Part shown: piece after piece, positions 1-9,300 of the stretch
Layout of the letters: each line of letters opens with the position of its first letter
Numbering within the stretch: the first letter of the stretch is position 1
Source: Granulosicoccaceae sp. 1_MG-2023
GTDB taxonomy: Bacteria; Pseudomonadota; Gammaproteobacteria; Granulosicoccales; Granulosicoccaceae
Length of the DNA: 33,021 nt
NCBI GenBank assembly: GCA_030546905.1
Contig: JAUOPI010000033.1
Coordinates: forward strand, 1 to 33,021
Reading direction: 5' to 3'
Notes under the pieces: model-generated
The model's input: only the letters and a program-made list of their open reading frames with translations
Told to the model about the DNA's origin: nothing
Databases searched by the model: none
Translations under genes and position numbers: made by a program

Positions 1-177
1 TCCCACAGGTGTGTGCTGTAGGAGCCTGTATACAGGCGACCGGCGCGGTATCGGTTGGCGCCGTCAGTCGCGGCCATGGCCGCTCCCACAGGTGTGTGCT
101 GTAGGAGCCTGTATACAGGCGACCGGCGCGGTATCGGTCGGTGCCATTAGTCGCGGCCATGGCCGCTCCTACAGTGC
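1..177. repeat. Tandem 83-bp extragenic palindromic (REP-like) repeat
   Basis: Two consecutive 83-bp units (1-83 and 84-166) differ at only four positions near their middle, and a partial third unit follows. Each unit holds two perfect palindromes, CCTGTATACAGG (25-36, 108-119) and GCGGCCATGGCCGC (70-83, 153-166). On a larger scale GTAGGAGC and GCTCCTAC form the outer arms of a long hairpin. This resembles the abundant GTAGGAGC-type extragenic repeats of Pseudomonas and related gammaproteobacteria (recalled, not searched). The array sits just past the leuA stop codon, where such elements often act as transcript ends or mRNA stabilisers. It runs off the left edge of the window, so the copy number is unknown. 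Confidence 0.85.
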
Positions 178-1848
178 TCAGGCTACGGCGCGCATTTTGT
201 CGGCATGTTCGCTGCGCGAGAAGGCGGCGAACACGGCTTGTAATGTGGCGCGCGAGGTGTCGCTGTCGTTGATCACCGCACCGTGGCTTTGGCCGTCGAT
301 TTCGAGCATAACGCAAGCCTGGGCCTTGGCGTCGCTGCCTTCGGTGAGTGCGCTTTCGTCAAAGTTCAATACATTCACCGGCACCTTGAACGCGGCGGAC
401 AGTGCTTCGGTCAGCGCCCTGACCGGGCCGCTGCCACGACCTTGCAAGGGCGGCACGATGGCCGGGACGTCGAAGCGACCCAGCACTTCGCTGCCTTCGG
501 TTTGCAGCTCATAGTCGCGTAACTGCCAGTCGGGTTTAACGCGGGTGAAGTGTTCTTCGTAGAGCCGGCGGATTTCCAGCGAGGTGATTTCCGTCCCGCT
601 GGCCTCGGAGGCCTGTTGCACGACGCGGCTGACTTCACCGTGCATCCATTTGGGCAGCTGTATGCCGTAGTCGCGTTCCAGCACCAATGCCACGCCGCCT
701 TTGCCGCTCTGGCTGTTGATCCGTACCACGGCTTCGTATTCACGGCCGATATCACGCGGATCAATGGGCAGATAGGCCACTTCCCAGTGCGGCAGCTTGT
801 GTTTTTCGTGATAAGCGATGGATTTACGGATCGCATCCTGATGGCTGCCGGAGAAGGCGGTGTAGACCAGCTCACCGGCCCAGGGATGACGCGCGGCCAC
901 GGGCAGGCCGGTGCAGTATTCCACCACCTCGATAATCTCGTGGATATCGGATAAATCCAGTTCCGGGTCCACGCCCTGCGAATAGAGGTTCATGGCCATG
1001 GTGACTATGTCCATATTGCCGGTGCGTTCGCCGTTGCCGAGCAGGGTGCCTTCGATACGGTCTGCGCCGGCCATGGTGCCCAGTTCGGCGGCAGCCACGC
1101 CGCAGCCGCGGTCGTTATGGGTATGCAGGCTGATGGTGATGTGCTCGCGCTGTTTGACGTGGCGGCAGAAGTACTCGACCTGATCGGCAAACACATTCGG
1201 CGTGGCCATTTCCACGGTGGCCGGCAGGTTGATGATCACCGGCTGGCCATTCTGCGGTTGCCAGACGTCGAGCACTGCATCGACGACCTCGACGGCGTAG
1301 TCCAGCTCGGTGCCGGTAAAGCTCTCCGGCGAATACTGGAAACACCATTGTGTCTGCGGATAGCGTGCGGCGTAGTCGCGAACCAGGGTGGCGCCGTCCA
1401 CGGCAATTGCGCGGATGCCGTCGCGGTCCAGACCGAAGACCTGTTCACGCTGTACGGTGGAGGTGGAGTTGTACACGTGCACGATGGCTTTTTTGACGCC
1501 TTCCAGCGCCTCATAGGTGCGCGCGATCAAGGATTCCCGGGCCTGTGTCAGCACCTGAATGGTCACGTCATCGGGGATCATGTCTTCTTCGATCAGGGTC
1601 CGCACAAAGTCGAAATCCGGCTGCGACGCGCTGGGAAAACCCACCTCGATTTCCTTGAAGCCGAGTTTGACCAGCAGTTTGAACATGCGCGTCTTTTGCG
1701 CCACGTTCATGGGGTTTATCAATGCCTGATTGCCGTCGCGCAGATCCACGCTGCACCATTGCGGCGCGGCGGTGATTTGCCGGTCCGGCCAGCTGCGGTC
1801 AGGCAGACGGATGGGGGTGAAGGCTTTGTATTTGTTGTGGTCAAACAT
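178..1848 (-). CDS. leuA: 2-isopropylmalate synthase
   Basis: It catalyses the first committed step of leucine synthesis, condensing acetyl-CoA with 2-oxoisovalerate to give 2-isopropylmalate, in the cytoplasm. The HMGL-type TIM barrel shows the substrate/metal motif R37-D38-G39-N40-Q41 and the metal-binding H242-T-H244-N-D246. A glycine-rich G-N-G-E-R-T segment follows, and the last ~120 residues form the LeuA regulatory domain that normally senses leucine. At 556 residues it has the length of the long 'type 2' LeuA of pseudomonads and yeast. I chose the ATG at 1848 because family proteins begin close to this N-terminus and AGGA lies about 11 bases upstream. An ATG at 1881 (11 residues longer) is possible but has no clear ribosome site. 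It is divergent from the lrp-type gene and no other leu genes are visible. Confidence 0.95.
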   Translation of the reverse strand: MFDHNKYKAFTPIRLPDRSWPDRQITAAPQWCSVDLRDGNQALINPMNVAQKTRMFKLLVKLGFKEIEVGFPSASQPDFDFVRTLIEEDMIPDDVTIQVLTQARESLIARTYEALEGVKKAIVHVYNSTSTVQREQVFGLDRDGIRAIAVDGATLVRDYAARYPQTQWCFQYSPESFTGTELDYAVEVVDAVLDVWQPQNGQPVIINLPATVEMATPNVFADQVEYFCRHVKQREHITISLHTHNDRGCGVAAAELGTMAGADRIEGTLLGNGERTGNMDIVTMAMNLYSQGVDPELDLSDIHEIIEVVEYCTGLPVAARHPWAGELVYTAFSGSHQDAIRKSIAYHEKHKLPHWEVAYLPIDPRDIGREYEAVVRINSQSGKGGVALVLERDYGIQLPKWMHGEVSRVVQQASEASGTEITSLEIRRLYEEHFTRVKPDWQLRDYELQTEGSEVLGRFDVPAIVPPLQGRGSGPVRALTEALSAAFKVPVNVLNFDESALTEGSDAKAQACVMLEIDGQSHGAVINDSDTSRATLQAVFAAFSRSEHADKMRAVA

Positions 1849-2037
1849 CTTCTGTGTCGTCCTGCTGGTGTCGGTTTGCATCGGGCCGGGGGCCCGCTGA
1901 TCAGATGCAGACAGTTTAGAAAAAAGGCCCCGCAAGCGGCTTGCGTATTTGCGCAGGAAACGTAAGATTCGGCAATTAATATTGCTTCATAGAGAATGTT
2001 GCGCAATTTTATTTTTGTATGTCGCCGGAGATAGCTT
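1849..2037. promoter_or_regulatory. Divergent leuA/lrp control region with dyads
   Basis: This 189-bp stretch separates leuA (-) from the Lrp-type gene (+) and must hold both promoters. It turns AT-rich near the lrp side. Two dyads stand out: GCAAT-N4-ATTGC at 1972-1985 and the palindrome TTGCGCAA at 1999-2006, centred about 24 bp apart. Lrp/AsnC proteins often bind several phased imperfect dyads and repress their own genes, so these are reasonable operator candidates. That role is inference. I saw no convincing leucine-rich leader peptide or attenuator for leuA. Confidence 0.45.
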
Positions 2038-2514
2038 ATGGATGTCGTGTTGGACCGCTTTGATAAGAGAATATTGCAGGAGCTGCAGCGCGATGCGTCT
2101 GTGTCCAATCAGGAACTCGGCGAGCGCATCGGCCTGACGCCGGCACCGTGCTCGCGGCGCGTACGGCAGTTGATCGATTCCGGGGTGATCGACAAGCAGG
2201 TCGCGCGGGTGGACGCGCGCAAGGTCGGACTGAAGCTGATCGCGATTCTGCATATCGCCATGGACAAACATATCCCCGAGCGCTTCCGTGCGTTTGAGGA
2301 AGCCATCGGGGCGATTCCGGAGGTGATGGAGTGCTATCTGATCACCGGCCACGAGGCTGACTATCAGCTTAAGGTGGTGGTTCCGGATATGGATGCCTAT
2401 CAGGAAATCCTGCTTGGCAAGATCACCCGCATCACCGGTGTGTCCGGCGTGAAATCCTCGTTTATTATGCGAAAAGTCATCGACTCCACCGAAGTGCCGC
2501 TCAAATACGTCTGA
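2038..2514 (+). CDS. Lrp/AsnC-family transcriptional regulator
   Basis: This 158-residue protein has the usual Lrp/AsnC length and layout. An N-terminal winged helix-turn-helix (about residues 5-60, with LDRFDKRILQELQRDA and LTPAPCSRRVRQL) is followed by the alpha/beta RAM ligand-binding domain (about 70-150, including YLITGHEADYQLKV). Such proteins form octamers or dimers of dimers and respond to amino acids. Divergence from leuA suggests a link to branched-chain amino acids, but the effector cannot be read from the sequence. The ATG is preceded by GGAG at a good distance. The last 36 codons are copied in degenerate form right after recD (12279-12377), so recCBD separates this gene from a remnant of a paralogue or allele. 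Confidence 0.9.
   Translation: MDVVLDRFDKRILQELQRDASVSNQELGERIGLTPAPCSRRVRQLIDSGVIDKQVARVDARKVGLKLIAILHIAMDKHIPERFRAFEEAIGAIPEVMECYLITGHEADYQLKVVVPDMDAYQEILLGKITRITGVSGVKSSFIMRKVIDSTEVPLKYV
2407..2514 (+). repeat. Left copy of lrp 3'-end repeat
   Basis: The final 108 bases of the Lrp-type gene recur at 12279-12377 in the same orientation, about 9.9 kb away. Hand alignment shows about a dozen substitutions and one 9-base gap (the codons for V-S-G here are missing there). Similarity stops within a few bases after the stop codon. This is the left boundary of the recCBD insert. Confidence 0.85.
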
Positions 2515-2691
2515 GCCATCCCGGGCGGGGCGCAACCCGATCGGCGTTGTCCGGCTGTCCTGCGCGGATAACATGCACCGGCGGCGGATTTTGCCGTGCA
2601 GCCGGTCGGCGGGGCTCTTCATGTCGCACATGTCGGACGGGGCTTTGTGCCTTTGGCGCCTCACCGCCACCGACATTAATACGGCTGCGAA

Positions 2692-2743
2692 TTGGCAGTT
2701 GCATAAGGTACCCTATTACGTCACGAAACAAGCGCAGGTACCC
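2692..2743 (+). promoter_or_regulatory. Predicted recC promoter and AGGTACCC direct repeats
   Basis: TTGGCA (2692-2697) and TATTAC (2714-2719) lie 16 bases apart and match the sigma-70 -35 and -10 hexamers at five and four positions. They sit 38 bases upstream of the recC ATG. The octamer AGGTACCC occurs at 2706-2713, inside the spacer, and again at 2736-2743, exactly 30 bases later. The core GGTACC is self-complementary, so the pair could be a phased operator. This is a prediction only. The rest of 2515-2756 shows no gene I can support. Confidence 0.4.
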
Positions 2744-2756
2744 GTTAAGGACTCCC

Positions 2757-5700
2757 ATGACCGAAACCACCGCCATCTCTCCCGGCTTTCACGCCATTCA
2801 CGCCAACCATTTGGAAGACCTGCGCCGGGCAGTGGTGTTTATTTGTCAGCAGAATCCCTTGCCGCCGCTGCAGAGCGAGACTTTTCTGGTACAGAGCAAC
2901 GGTATCGCCCAATGGCTGAAGCTGGCCCTGGCGGAAAAGCCGTCAGACGATGGCACTGAAGGCGGGCTGGGCATTGCTGCCGGTATGGATTTTCTGTTTC
3001 CGGCGCGGTTTATCTGGCAGGCCTACCGGGCCGTGTTGCCCGATGGCGAGGTGCCGGAACAGTCCCCCTTTGATAAGCGCCGTCTGGTGTGGCGGCTTTA
3101 CCGGCTGCTGCCGGCACTGGTTCATACCGACGAGGTGTTCAAGCCGCTGGAGCGTTTCCTGGAAGGCAGCGATCCGGATTTACGGGCATTTCAGCTGGCT
3201 GAGAAAATAGCCGATCTGTTTGACCAGTATCAGGTGTTCCGCGCCGACTGGCTGGCTGCCTGGGAGCTGGGGCGGGATGTGGTGATCAGCGCCCGCGGTG
3301 AAGAAAAAAACATTGATGAAGACACCCGCTGGCAGCCAAGGCTTTGGCGCGAACTGGTGGAAGACACCGGCGTGGAGTGTGGCACCAGCCGCTCACGGAT
3401 TCATACCCGTTTTATGGCGCTGGGCCAGTCTCTGTCCGCGCCCGCGCATCCGGACCAGCTGCCCGGACGGATTGTGGTGTTCGGGGTGTCCTCGCTGCCA
3501 AAGCAGGCGCTCGAAGCCCTCTACGTGCTCAGCCGCTTCAGCCAGGTGGTGCTTTGTGTTCACAACCCTTCGCAGTTTTACTGGGCGGATATTGTCAGTG
3601 ACCGCGAGCTGCTCAAAGCCGAGCGCAAGCGCGGTGCCAGTCATCCCACGCTGTCGCAGATTGAAGATGCCGATCAGCTGCACCAGCATGCGAATCCGCT
3701 GCTGGCAGCCTGGGGCAAGCAGGGCCGGGATTACATTCGGCTGCTGGACGAATTCGACAATCCGGAAGAGTACCGCAGCAGCTTCCAGACACCGGATCAG
3801 CGAATCGATATTTTCTCGGAGCATGGCGCTGGGCAGACGAACTGTTTACTGCACCAGCTGCAGAATGACATTTACAACCTGACCCCGCTGCAGGAAATCC
3901 GCGAGGAACAGCGTGAGCTGGATCTTCACGGGGATCATTCCATCGTCTTTCACGATGCCCACAGCCCTCAGCGGGAGGTGGAGATTCTGCACGATCAGCT
4001 GCTGGCAGCATTTAACGCAGACGAGACTCTTCGCCCCCGCGATGTGATGGTGATGGTGCCGGATATCAATGTCTACGCACCCCATATTCAGGCGGTGTTC
4101 GGGCGCTACCCTGCCGGGGAAAAACGCCATATTCCCTTTACTATTTCCGATCAGGGCCAGCGCAACCACGAGCCGGTGCTGATCGGTCTGGAAACACTCA
4201 TGTCCTTGCCCCGCAGCCGGTTCGGCGTGAGTGAAATCATCAGCTTGCTGGAAGTGCCCGGCATTCGTGACCGCTTTGATATTGCCGGGGAAGAAATCCC
4301 TCTGGTCCGGCGCTGGGTTGAAGGAGCCAACATCCGTTGGGGACTGCACAGCGACCACAGGAAAAGCCTGGGATTACCGGACGGCCTTGACCGCAATACC
4401 TGGCAATCGGGCCTGCGTTCCATGCTGCTCGGCTACGGCATGGGAGACGACGAGCCCTGGGCGGGCGTTCAGCCCTTTGGTGAAATCGGTGGCCTGCAAG
4501 CGAGTCTGGCGGGGCGTCTCGGTGAGTTTGTGTACCGATTGGAAAGCCTTTGGCAGGCGCTGCAGACGAGTCGCTCACCGCAGCAATGGGAAGCTTTGTT
4601 TTCCACCATGCTGGAGCAGTTTTTCCACAAGGTGGAGGGGCACGACCTGTTACTGCTGAACCGTTTCCGCCGGCAGTTGGAGCTGTGGCTGGATGACACA
4701 CTTGCTGCAGGGCTGGAGCACCAAACGCTGCCTTTGAACATTGTGAAAGACGTGTTGTTGGAAGGCCTCGACGAAAGCGGCCTGAGCCAGCGCTTCCTCG
4801 CCGGTAAGGTCAACTTCGCGACCCTGATGCCCATGCGTGCGATTCCCTTTCGCAAGGTCTGTCTGCTGGGCATGAACGACGGCGATTACCCGCGCTCACG
4901 GGCGCCGGTGGATTTTGACCTGATGGCGCAGGACTACCGCCCGGGCGACCGCTCGCGCCGGGAAGACGACCGCTATCTGTTTCTGGAAGCCATGCTCTCT
5001 GCGCGGGAACAGCTTTACATCAGCTGGGTGGGGCGCAGCATCCGTGATGATTCGCCACGACCGCCGTCCGTGCTGGTTGGTCAGTTGCAGGATCATCTGG
5101 ATAAGCTGTGGCAGGTCAGCGGGCAGGCCGACGTACCGCCGGGCACGAAGGTGACTGAAGCGCTGACCACCAGCCATCCGCTGCAGCCATTCAGCCGTGA
5201 TTATTTTCCGCAGGATCCGCAGGCCGGCCGCCTTTTCACCTACGAACACGAATGGCGCAGCGCCCACAGCGATGAGGCGGCAGAGCGGGATGGAGAGCAG
5301 GAGGCAACGCAGGGCGGTCAACAAACACCGCTGCCGTACCAGCAGCCCGAAGAGCCCATCACCCTGAGCGACCTTGCGGGCTTCCTGAAAAAGCCTGTGG
5401 ATACGTTCTACCAGCGACGCCTGCAGGTGCGCTTCGAGGATGTCGAAGACGAGGATACGGATAACGAAAACTTTGACCTGAACGGTCTCGATCGCTGGCG
5501 GCTGGATACCGAACTGATTGAACAGGGCGTGCTGAAAGCCGGTAATAAAGCAGAGCTGCACGAACGTCTGGATAGAACGCTCGATCGCATGGCACGGCGT
5601 GGCGATCTGGGTATGGGACTGACGGAACACAGATTGCGCAAAGAGCTATCCGAGCGCCTGCCGGATCTGTTCGAACGTCATCAGGCCGGGCTGGCCGCAT

Positions 5701-6341
5701 GGCCTGAAGCGCTCAGCGAGCCGTTACAGTTTGAATACCGCTTTGCTAACACAACAGGCTCCGTGGAAGTGCTGGACCTGATCGGTCAGCTGCGCCGCAA
5801 CCACGATGGCAAAACCTGCCGGTTGGTGGTCGCCGGTTCCAGCCTGCTCAGAGGCAGTGGGAGTAGCGCGAAACTGCGCTACGCGAACCTGATGCGGGAC
5901 TGGGTGATTCATCTGGCCGGACAGCTGACGGATCAGCCTTTCGAAACCCTGATTCTGGGCCGGGAAAAAGAGCGCAACGTGCGCTTGGCGCCTCTGCCAA
6001 AGGACATCGCAGCCGGGCATCTGGATGCCATACTGAGCCATTGGATAGAAGCCGGCACGCGGGCCTTGCCGCTGCAAGTGGAAGCCGGTTTTGCCTGGAT
6101 TTACAGCTTCTACCAAAGCAAGAAGTATTTTCATGACCGTGAGCACGCCGTCAGCGACGCGACAAAGGCCTACACCACCGCTTTGGAACGGGACACCGGC
6201 TACCTGCGTGGCGCTTTCGACAGTGCGGAAGCGCTGATGCAAAGCGATGAATTCGAAGCACTGCTGCATGCGCTTTACGTGCCTTTGTGGGAGGTCGAAC
6301 AGGGCATATCAGCTGCCGGCCGGATTGAGGGCAAGTCATGA
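2757..6341 (+). CDS. recC: Exodeoxyribonuclease V subunit gamma (RecC)
   Basis: RecC is the scaffold and Chi-scanning subunit of the RecBCD helicase-nuclease, which resects double-strand breaks for RecA and degrades linear foreign DNA. The protein is 1194 residues, a little longer than the E. coli one (about 1122). The N-terminal third is a degenerate helicase-like fold (for example VQSNGIAQWLKLAL). Around residues 690-790 is the conserved RecC core with LMPMRAIPFRKVCLLGMNDG, DRSRREDDRYLFLEAML and YISWVGRSIRDD. The last part corresponds to the inactive nuclease-like domain that guides the 3' strand. The start at 2757 has AAGGA seven bases upstream; the frame stays open further upstream but without family similarity. 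Its stop overlaps the recB start by 4 bp (ATGA), so the two are translationally coupled. Confidence 0.95.
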   Translation: MTETTAISPGFHAIHANHLEDLRRAVVFICQQNPLPPLQSETFLVQSNGIAQWLKLALAEKPSDDGTEGGLGIAAGMDFLFPARFIWQAYRAVLPDGEVPEQSPFDKRRLVWRLYRLLPALVHTDEVFKPLERFLEGSDPDLRAFQLAEKIADLFDQYQVFRADWLAAWELGRDVVISARGEEKNIDEDTRWQPRLWRELVEDTGVECGTSRSRIHTRFMALGQSLSAPAHPDQLPGRIVVFGVSSLPKQALEALYVLSRFSQVVLCVHNPSQFYWADIVSDRELLKAERKRGASHPTLSQIEDADQLHQHANPLLAAWGKQGRDYIRLLDEFDNPEEYRSSFQTPDQRIDIFSEHGAGQTNCLLHQLQNDIYNLTPLQEIREEQRELDLHGDHSIVFHDAHSPQREVEILHDQLLAAFNADETLRPRDVMVMVPDINVYAPHIQAVFGRYPAGEKRHIPFTISDQGQRNHEPVLIGLETLMSLPRSRFGVSEIISLLEVPGIRDRFDIAGEEIPLVRRWVEGANIRWGLHSDHRKSLGLPDGLDRNTWQSGLRSMLLGYGMGDDEPWAGVQPFGEIGGLQASLAGRLGEFVYRLESLWQALQTSRSPQQWEALFSTMLEQFFHKVEGHDLLLLNRFRRQLELWLDDTLAAGLEHQTLPLNIVKDVLLEGLDESGLSQRFLAGKVNFATLMPMRAIPFRKVCLLGMNDGDYPRSRAPVDFDLMAQDYRPGDRSRREDDRYLFLEAMLSAREQLYISWVGRSIRDDSPRPPSVLVGQLQDHLDKLWQVSGQADVPPGTKVTEALTTSHPLQPFSRDYFPQDPQAGRLFTYEHEWRSAHSDEAAERDGEQEATQGGQQTPLPYQQPEEPITLSDLAGFLKKPVDTFYQRRLQVRFEDVEDEDTDNENFDLNGLDRWRLDTELIEQGVLKAGNKAELHERLDRTLDRMARRGDLGMGLTEHRLRKELSERLPDLFERHQAGLAAWPEALSEPLQFEYRFANTTGSVEVLDLIGQLRRNHDGKTCRLVVAGSSLLRGSGSSAKLRYANLMRDWVIHLAGQLTDQPFETLILGREKERNVRLAPLPKDIAAGHLDAILSHWIEAGTRALPLQVEAGFAWIYSFYQSKKYFHDREHAVSDATKAYTTALERDTGYLRGAFDSAEALMQSDEFEALLHALYVPLWEVEQGISAAGRIEGKS

Positions 6342-9300
6342 CCACTGAAAAACATCTGAACCCGAATCTTGATCCGCTGGTGCTGCCCCTGAACGGCAGC
6401 AGCCTGATAGAGGCCAGTGCCGGTACCGGCAAAACCTTCACCATCGCGATTCTGTATGTGCGTTTGGTGCTTGGCCACGGCCAGGCCGAAGGCAGTGCTC
6501 TGGCGGGTGGCCTGTTGCCGCCAAACCTGTTGGTGGTCACCTTTACCGACGCCGCGACCAAGGAGCTTCGAGATCGCATCCGCATCCGGCTGACCCAGGC
6601 TGCCGAGGTCTTTTCCAGCAATGCGGAAAGTCTTCAGCCCACGCCGGAAACAGCGCTGATTCACCAGCTCCGCGACCAAAGCTACCCGGACCCGGCCAGC
6701 TGGCCGGACTGCCGCAAAAAACTGCTTCTGGCCGCCGAGTGGATGGACGAAGCCGCCGTATCCACCATCCATGCCTGGTGTAACCGCATGCTCACCGAGC
6801 ATGCTTTTGACAGCGGCAGCCTGTTCCGGCTGACGCTGGAAACCGACCAGAGTGATTTGCTGGATGAAGTGGTCAGGGATTACTGGCGCACGTTTATCTA
6901 TCCGCTGCCGCCGGAGCTGATGGATGAAGTGCTTAGCCACTGGAAAACGCCGGATCAGCTGCGTGCTGCCGTGCAGAACCTGATCGGCGATGTCGCTGCG
7001 CTGGATGTGGCCCTTGACGAGGTTGCGCAGGCTATTGCAGCCACGATACAAAGGCGCAACAAGCAGGCGCGGGAACTGAAAGCCCACCCCTGGGCGGACT
7101 GGAAACCCGAAGTAAGCGATATGCTGGTCTCGCTTAAAGAGAGTAAACGTCTGCATCCGAGAACCATGAGCTCGATGATCAGCGCCTGGGACGCATTGTC
7201 GGACTGGGCCGCCTCCGATGAGCTCTACCCGGAAGGACTGCTGCGTAAAGCAGGCTTCCGGAATCAGACACCGGACATACTGCCCAGCAAACTGACAGGC
7301 GAGGACAAGGCGCCTCATCACCCGGCTTTTGATGTCATCGAAGAGCTGATCGCCTCTGCAGAGAACCCGTTCAGCGCCGAAGCGGACATTCTCCGCCACG
7401 CCACCTGCTGGATTGCCAAGCGTCTGGAATCGGAAAAACAGAAACGCTCGGAAATGGGTTTTGACGATCTGCTTACCCGTCTGGACGATGCTCTCCATGG
7501 TCCCCGTGGCGATCAACTGGCGGCGACCATACGCCGGCAATTTCCGGTAGCGCTGATCGATGAATTCCAGGATACGGACCCAGTGCAGTACCGTATCTTC
7601 AACCGTATTTACCGGGTCGCAGAAAACCATCCGGATACCTGCCTGCTGATGATCGGTGACCCCAAACAGGCGATTTACGGCTTCCGCGGTGCCGACATTT
7701 ACACCTATCTGGACGCCCGTACCGGCGCCCGCGATCGCACCTGGACTCTGGGGCGCAACTTCCGCTCGTCCGAATCCATGGTGTCTGCGGTCAATCGTGT
7801 GTTCGAATACGGTGATCTGAACAGCCCCGAAGGTGCTTTTTTGTTCGGCAAGGGGGATGCCACGCCCTTGCCATTTCAGGCCGTGGAGGCCAATGGCACC
7901 AAGCGGCAGTGGACAGTGGAGGGCGAGATACAGCCCAGCCTGACCCTGTGGTCACTGGAAAGTGATGAGCAATACAGTAACGGCAAGCCTAAAAGCCTGA
8001 CAAAAACCGCAGCGACCAAGGACGTGGCCGAAACCTGCGCCAGTGAAATCGCACGCCTGCTGACGCTTGGCCAGCAAGGGCTGGCGGGATTTGCTCTGGA
8101 AGGCGCTGCCGATGATCTGGAGCCGCTGGAGCCCAAAGATATTGCCGTTCTGGTGAATAACCGGAACGAAGCGGCTGCGGTGCGCGATGCGCTGGGCCAA
8201 AGGCGCATCAAAAGCGTGTACCTGTCTGACCGGGATTCCGTACTGACCTCGCAGGAGGCGAAGGAAGTCCTGTGCTGGCTCAGAGCCGTTGCCGAACCCC
8301 GGCAGCTGGCTTATGCCCGCGCTGCTCTGGCCACACCTACCCTCGGTTTGCCCTGGTCTTATTTGGACCGCTTGCTGACCGACGAAATGGCGCTGGAGAA
8401 GGAAATCGAGCGCTTTATGGGTTATCAACAGCAGTGGCAGAAGCGGGGCGTTCTGCCCATGCTGCGCAGCTTTCTGATGGACTTTGAAGTGCCCGGACGC
8501 TTGTTGCAGCGCGCCGACGGCGAACGCCGGCTAACCGATATTCTGCACATTGCGGAATTGCTGCAGCAGGACAGCCAGCAACTCGATGGCGAAAACGCAC
8601 TGGTACAGCATTACACCCGGCTATTGCGGGCGGCAGACCAGGAGGATGAATATCGCACGCTGCGCCTTGAAAGCGATGCCGGTCTGGTGAAAGTCATCAC
8701 CGTGCACAAATCCAAAGGCCTGGAATATCCTCTGGTGTTTTTGCCCTTCGGCACGGCCTTTCGCGCAGAGGACGAAAAGCAGTCATTCGTGCGTTATCAC
8801 GACGACAACTCACAGCTGATCACTGTGTTCGATCCCACGCCCGAAGATCTGGCCCGTGCTGACCGCGAACGCCTCGGTGAGGATATTCGCAAACTCTACG
8901 TGGCCCTGACCCGTGCCCGCTACGCGACATGGGTAGGCGTTGCCGAGATTGGCGATTGGCACCTTAGCGGACTGGGTTATCTGCTGGGCGGGGAGCCTGT
9001 CTCAAAGCAACGGATAAGTGAGCCGCTGAGCCGGTTGGTTAAGGGCTATCCGGAGCTGTATGCCGGAGCTCTGCCGGCGGCCTCTGACCAGCGCTATACA
9101 GCGGCAGTACCGGCAGCCCTGGGGCCGGCGCGGGTTCCGGCCCGCGAGGCAAGGGAAGACTGGTGGATTGCCAGTTACTCCTCACTGGAATACCGCGGGC
9201 TTTCAGGCACTGGCATTGTCTTCACCGCTGAAGTGGAAGACGCAGAAGCCCAGAACCTGCTCGAAGAAGGTACCGACAATCCGGAGGACGAAGACGCCAA

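Noticed and set aside
1117-1965. Long open frame antisense to leuA (282 codons)
   Set aside because: It lies wholly within the strongly supported leuA region and is a product of high-GC codon use; the same applies to long antisense frames over hsdM, hsdR, recB and the monooxygenase.
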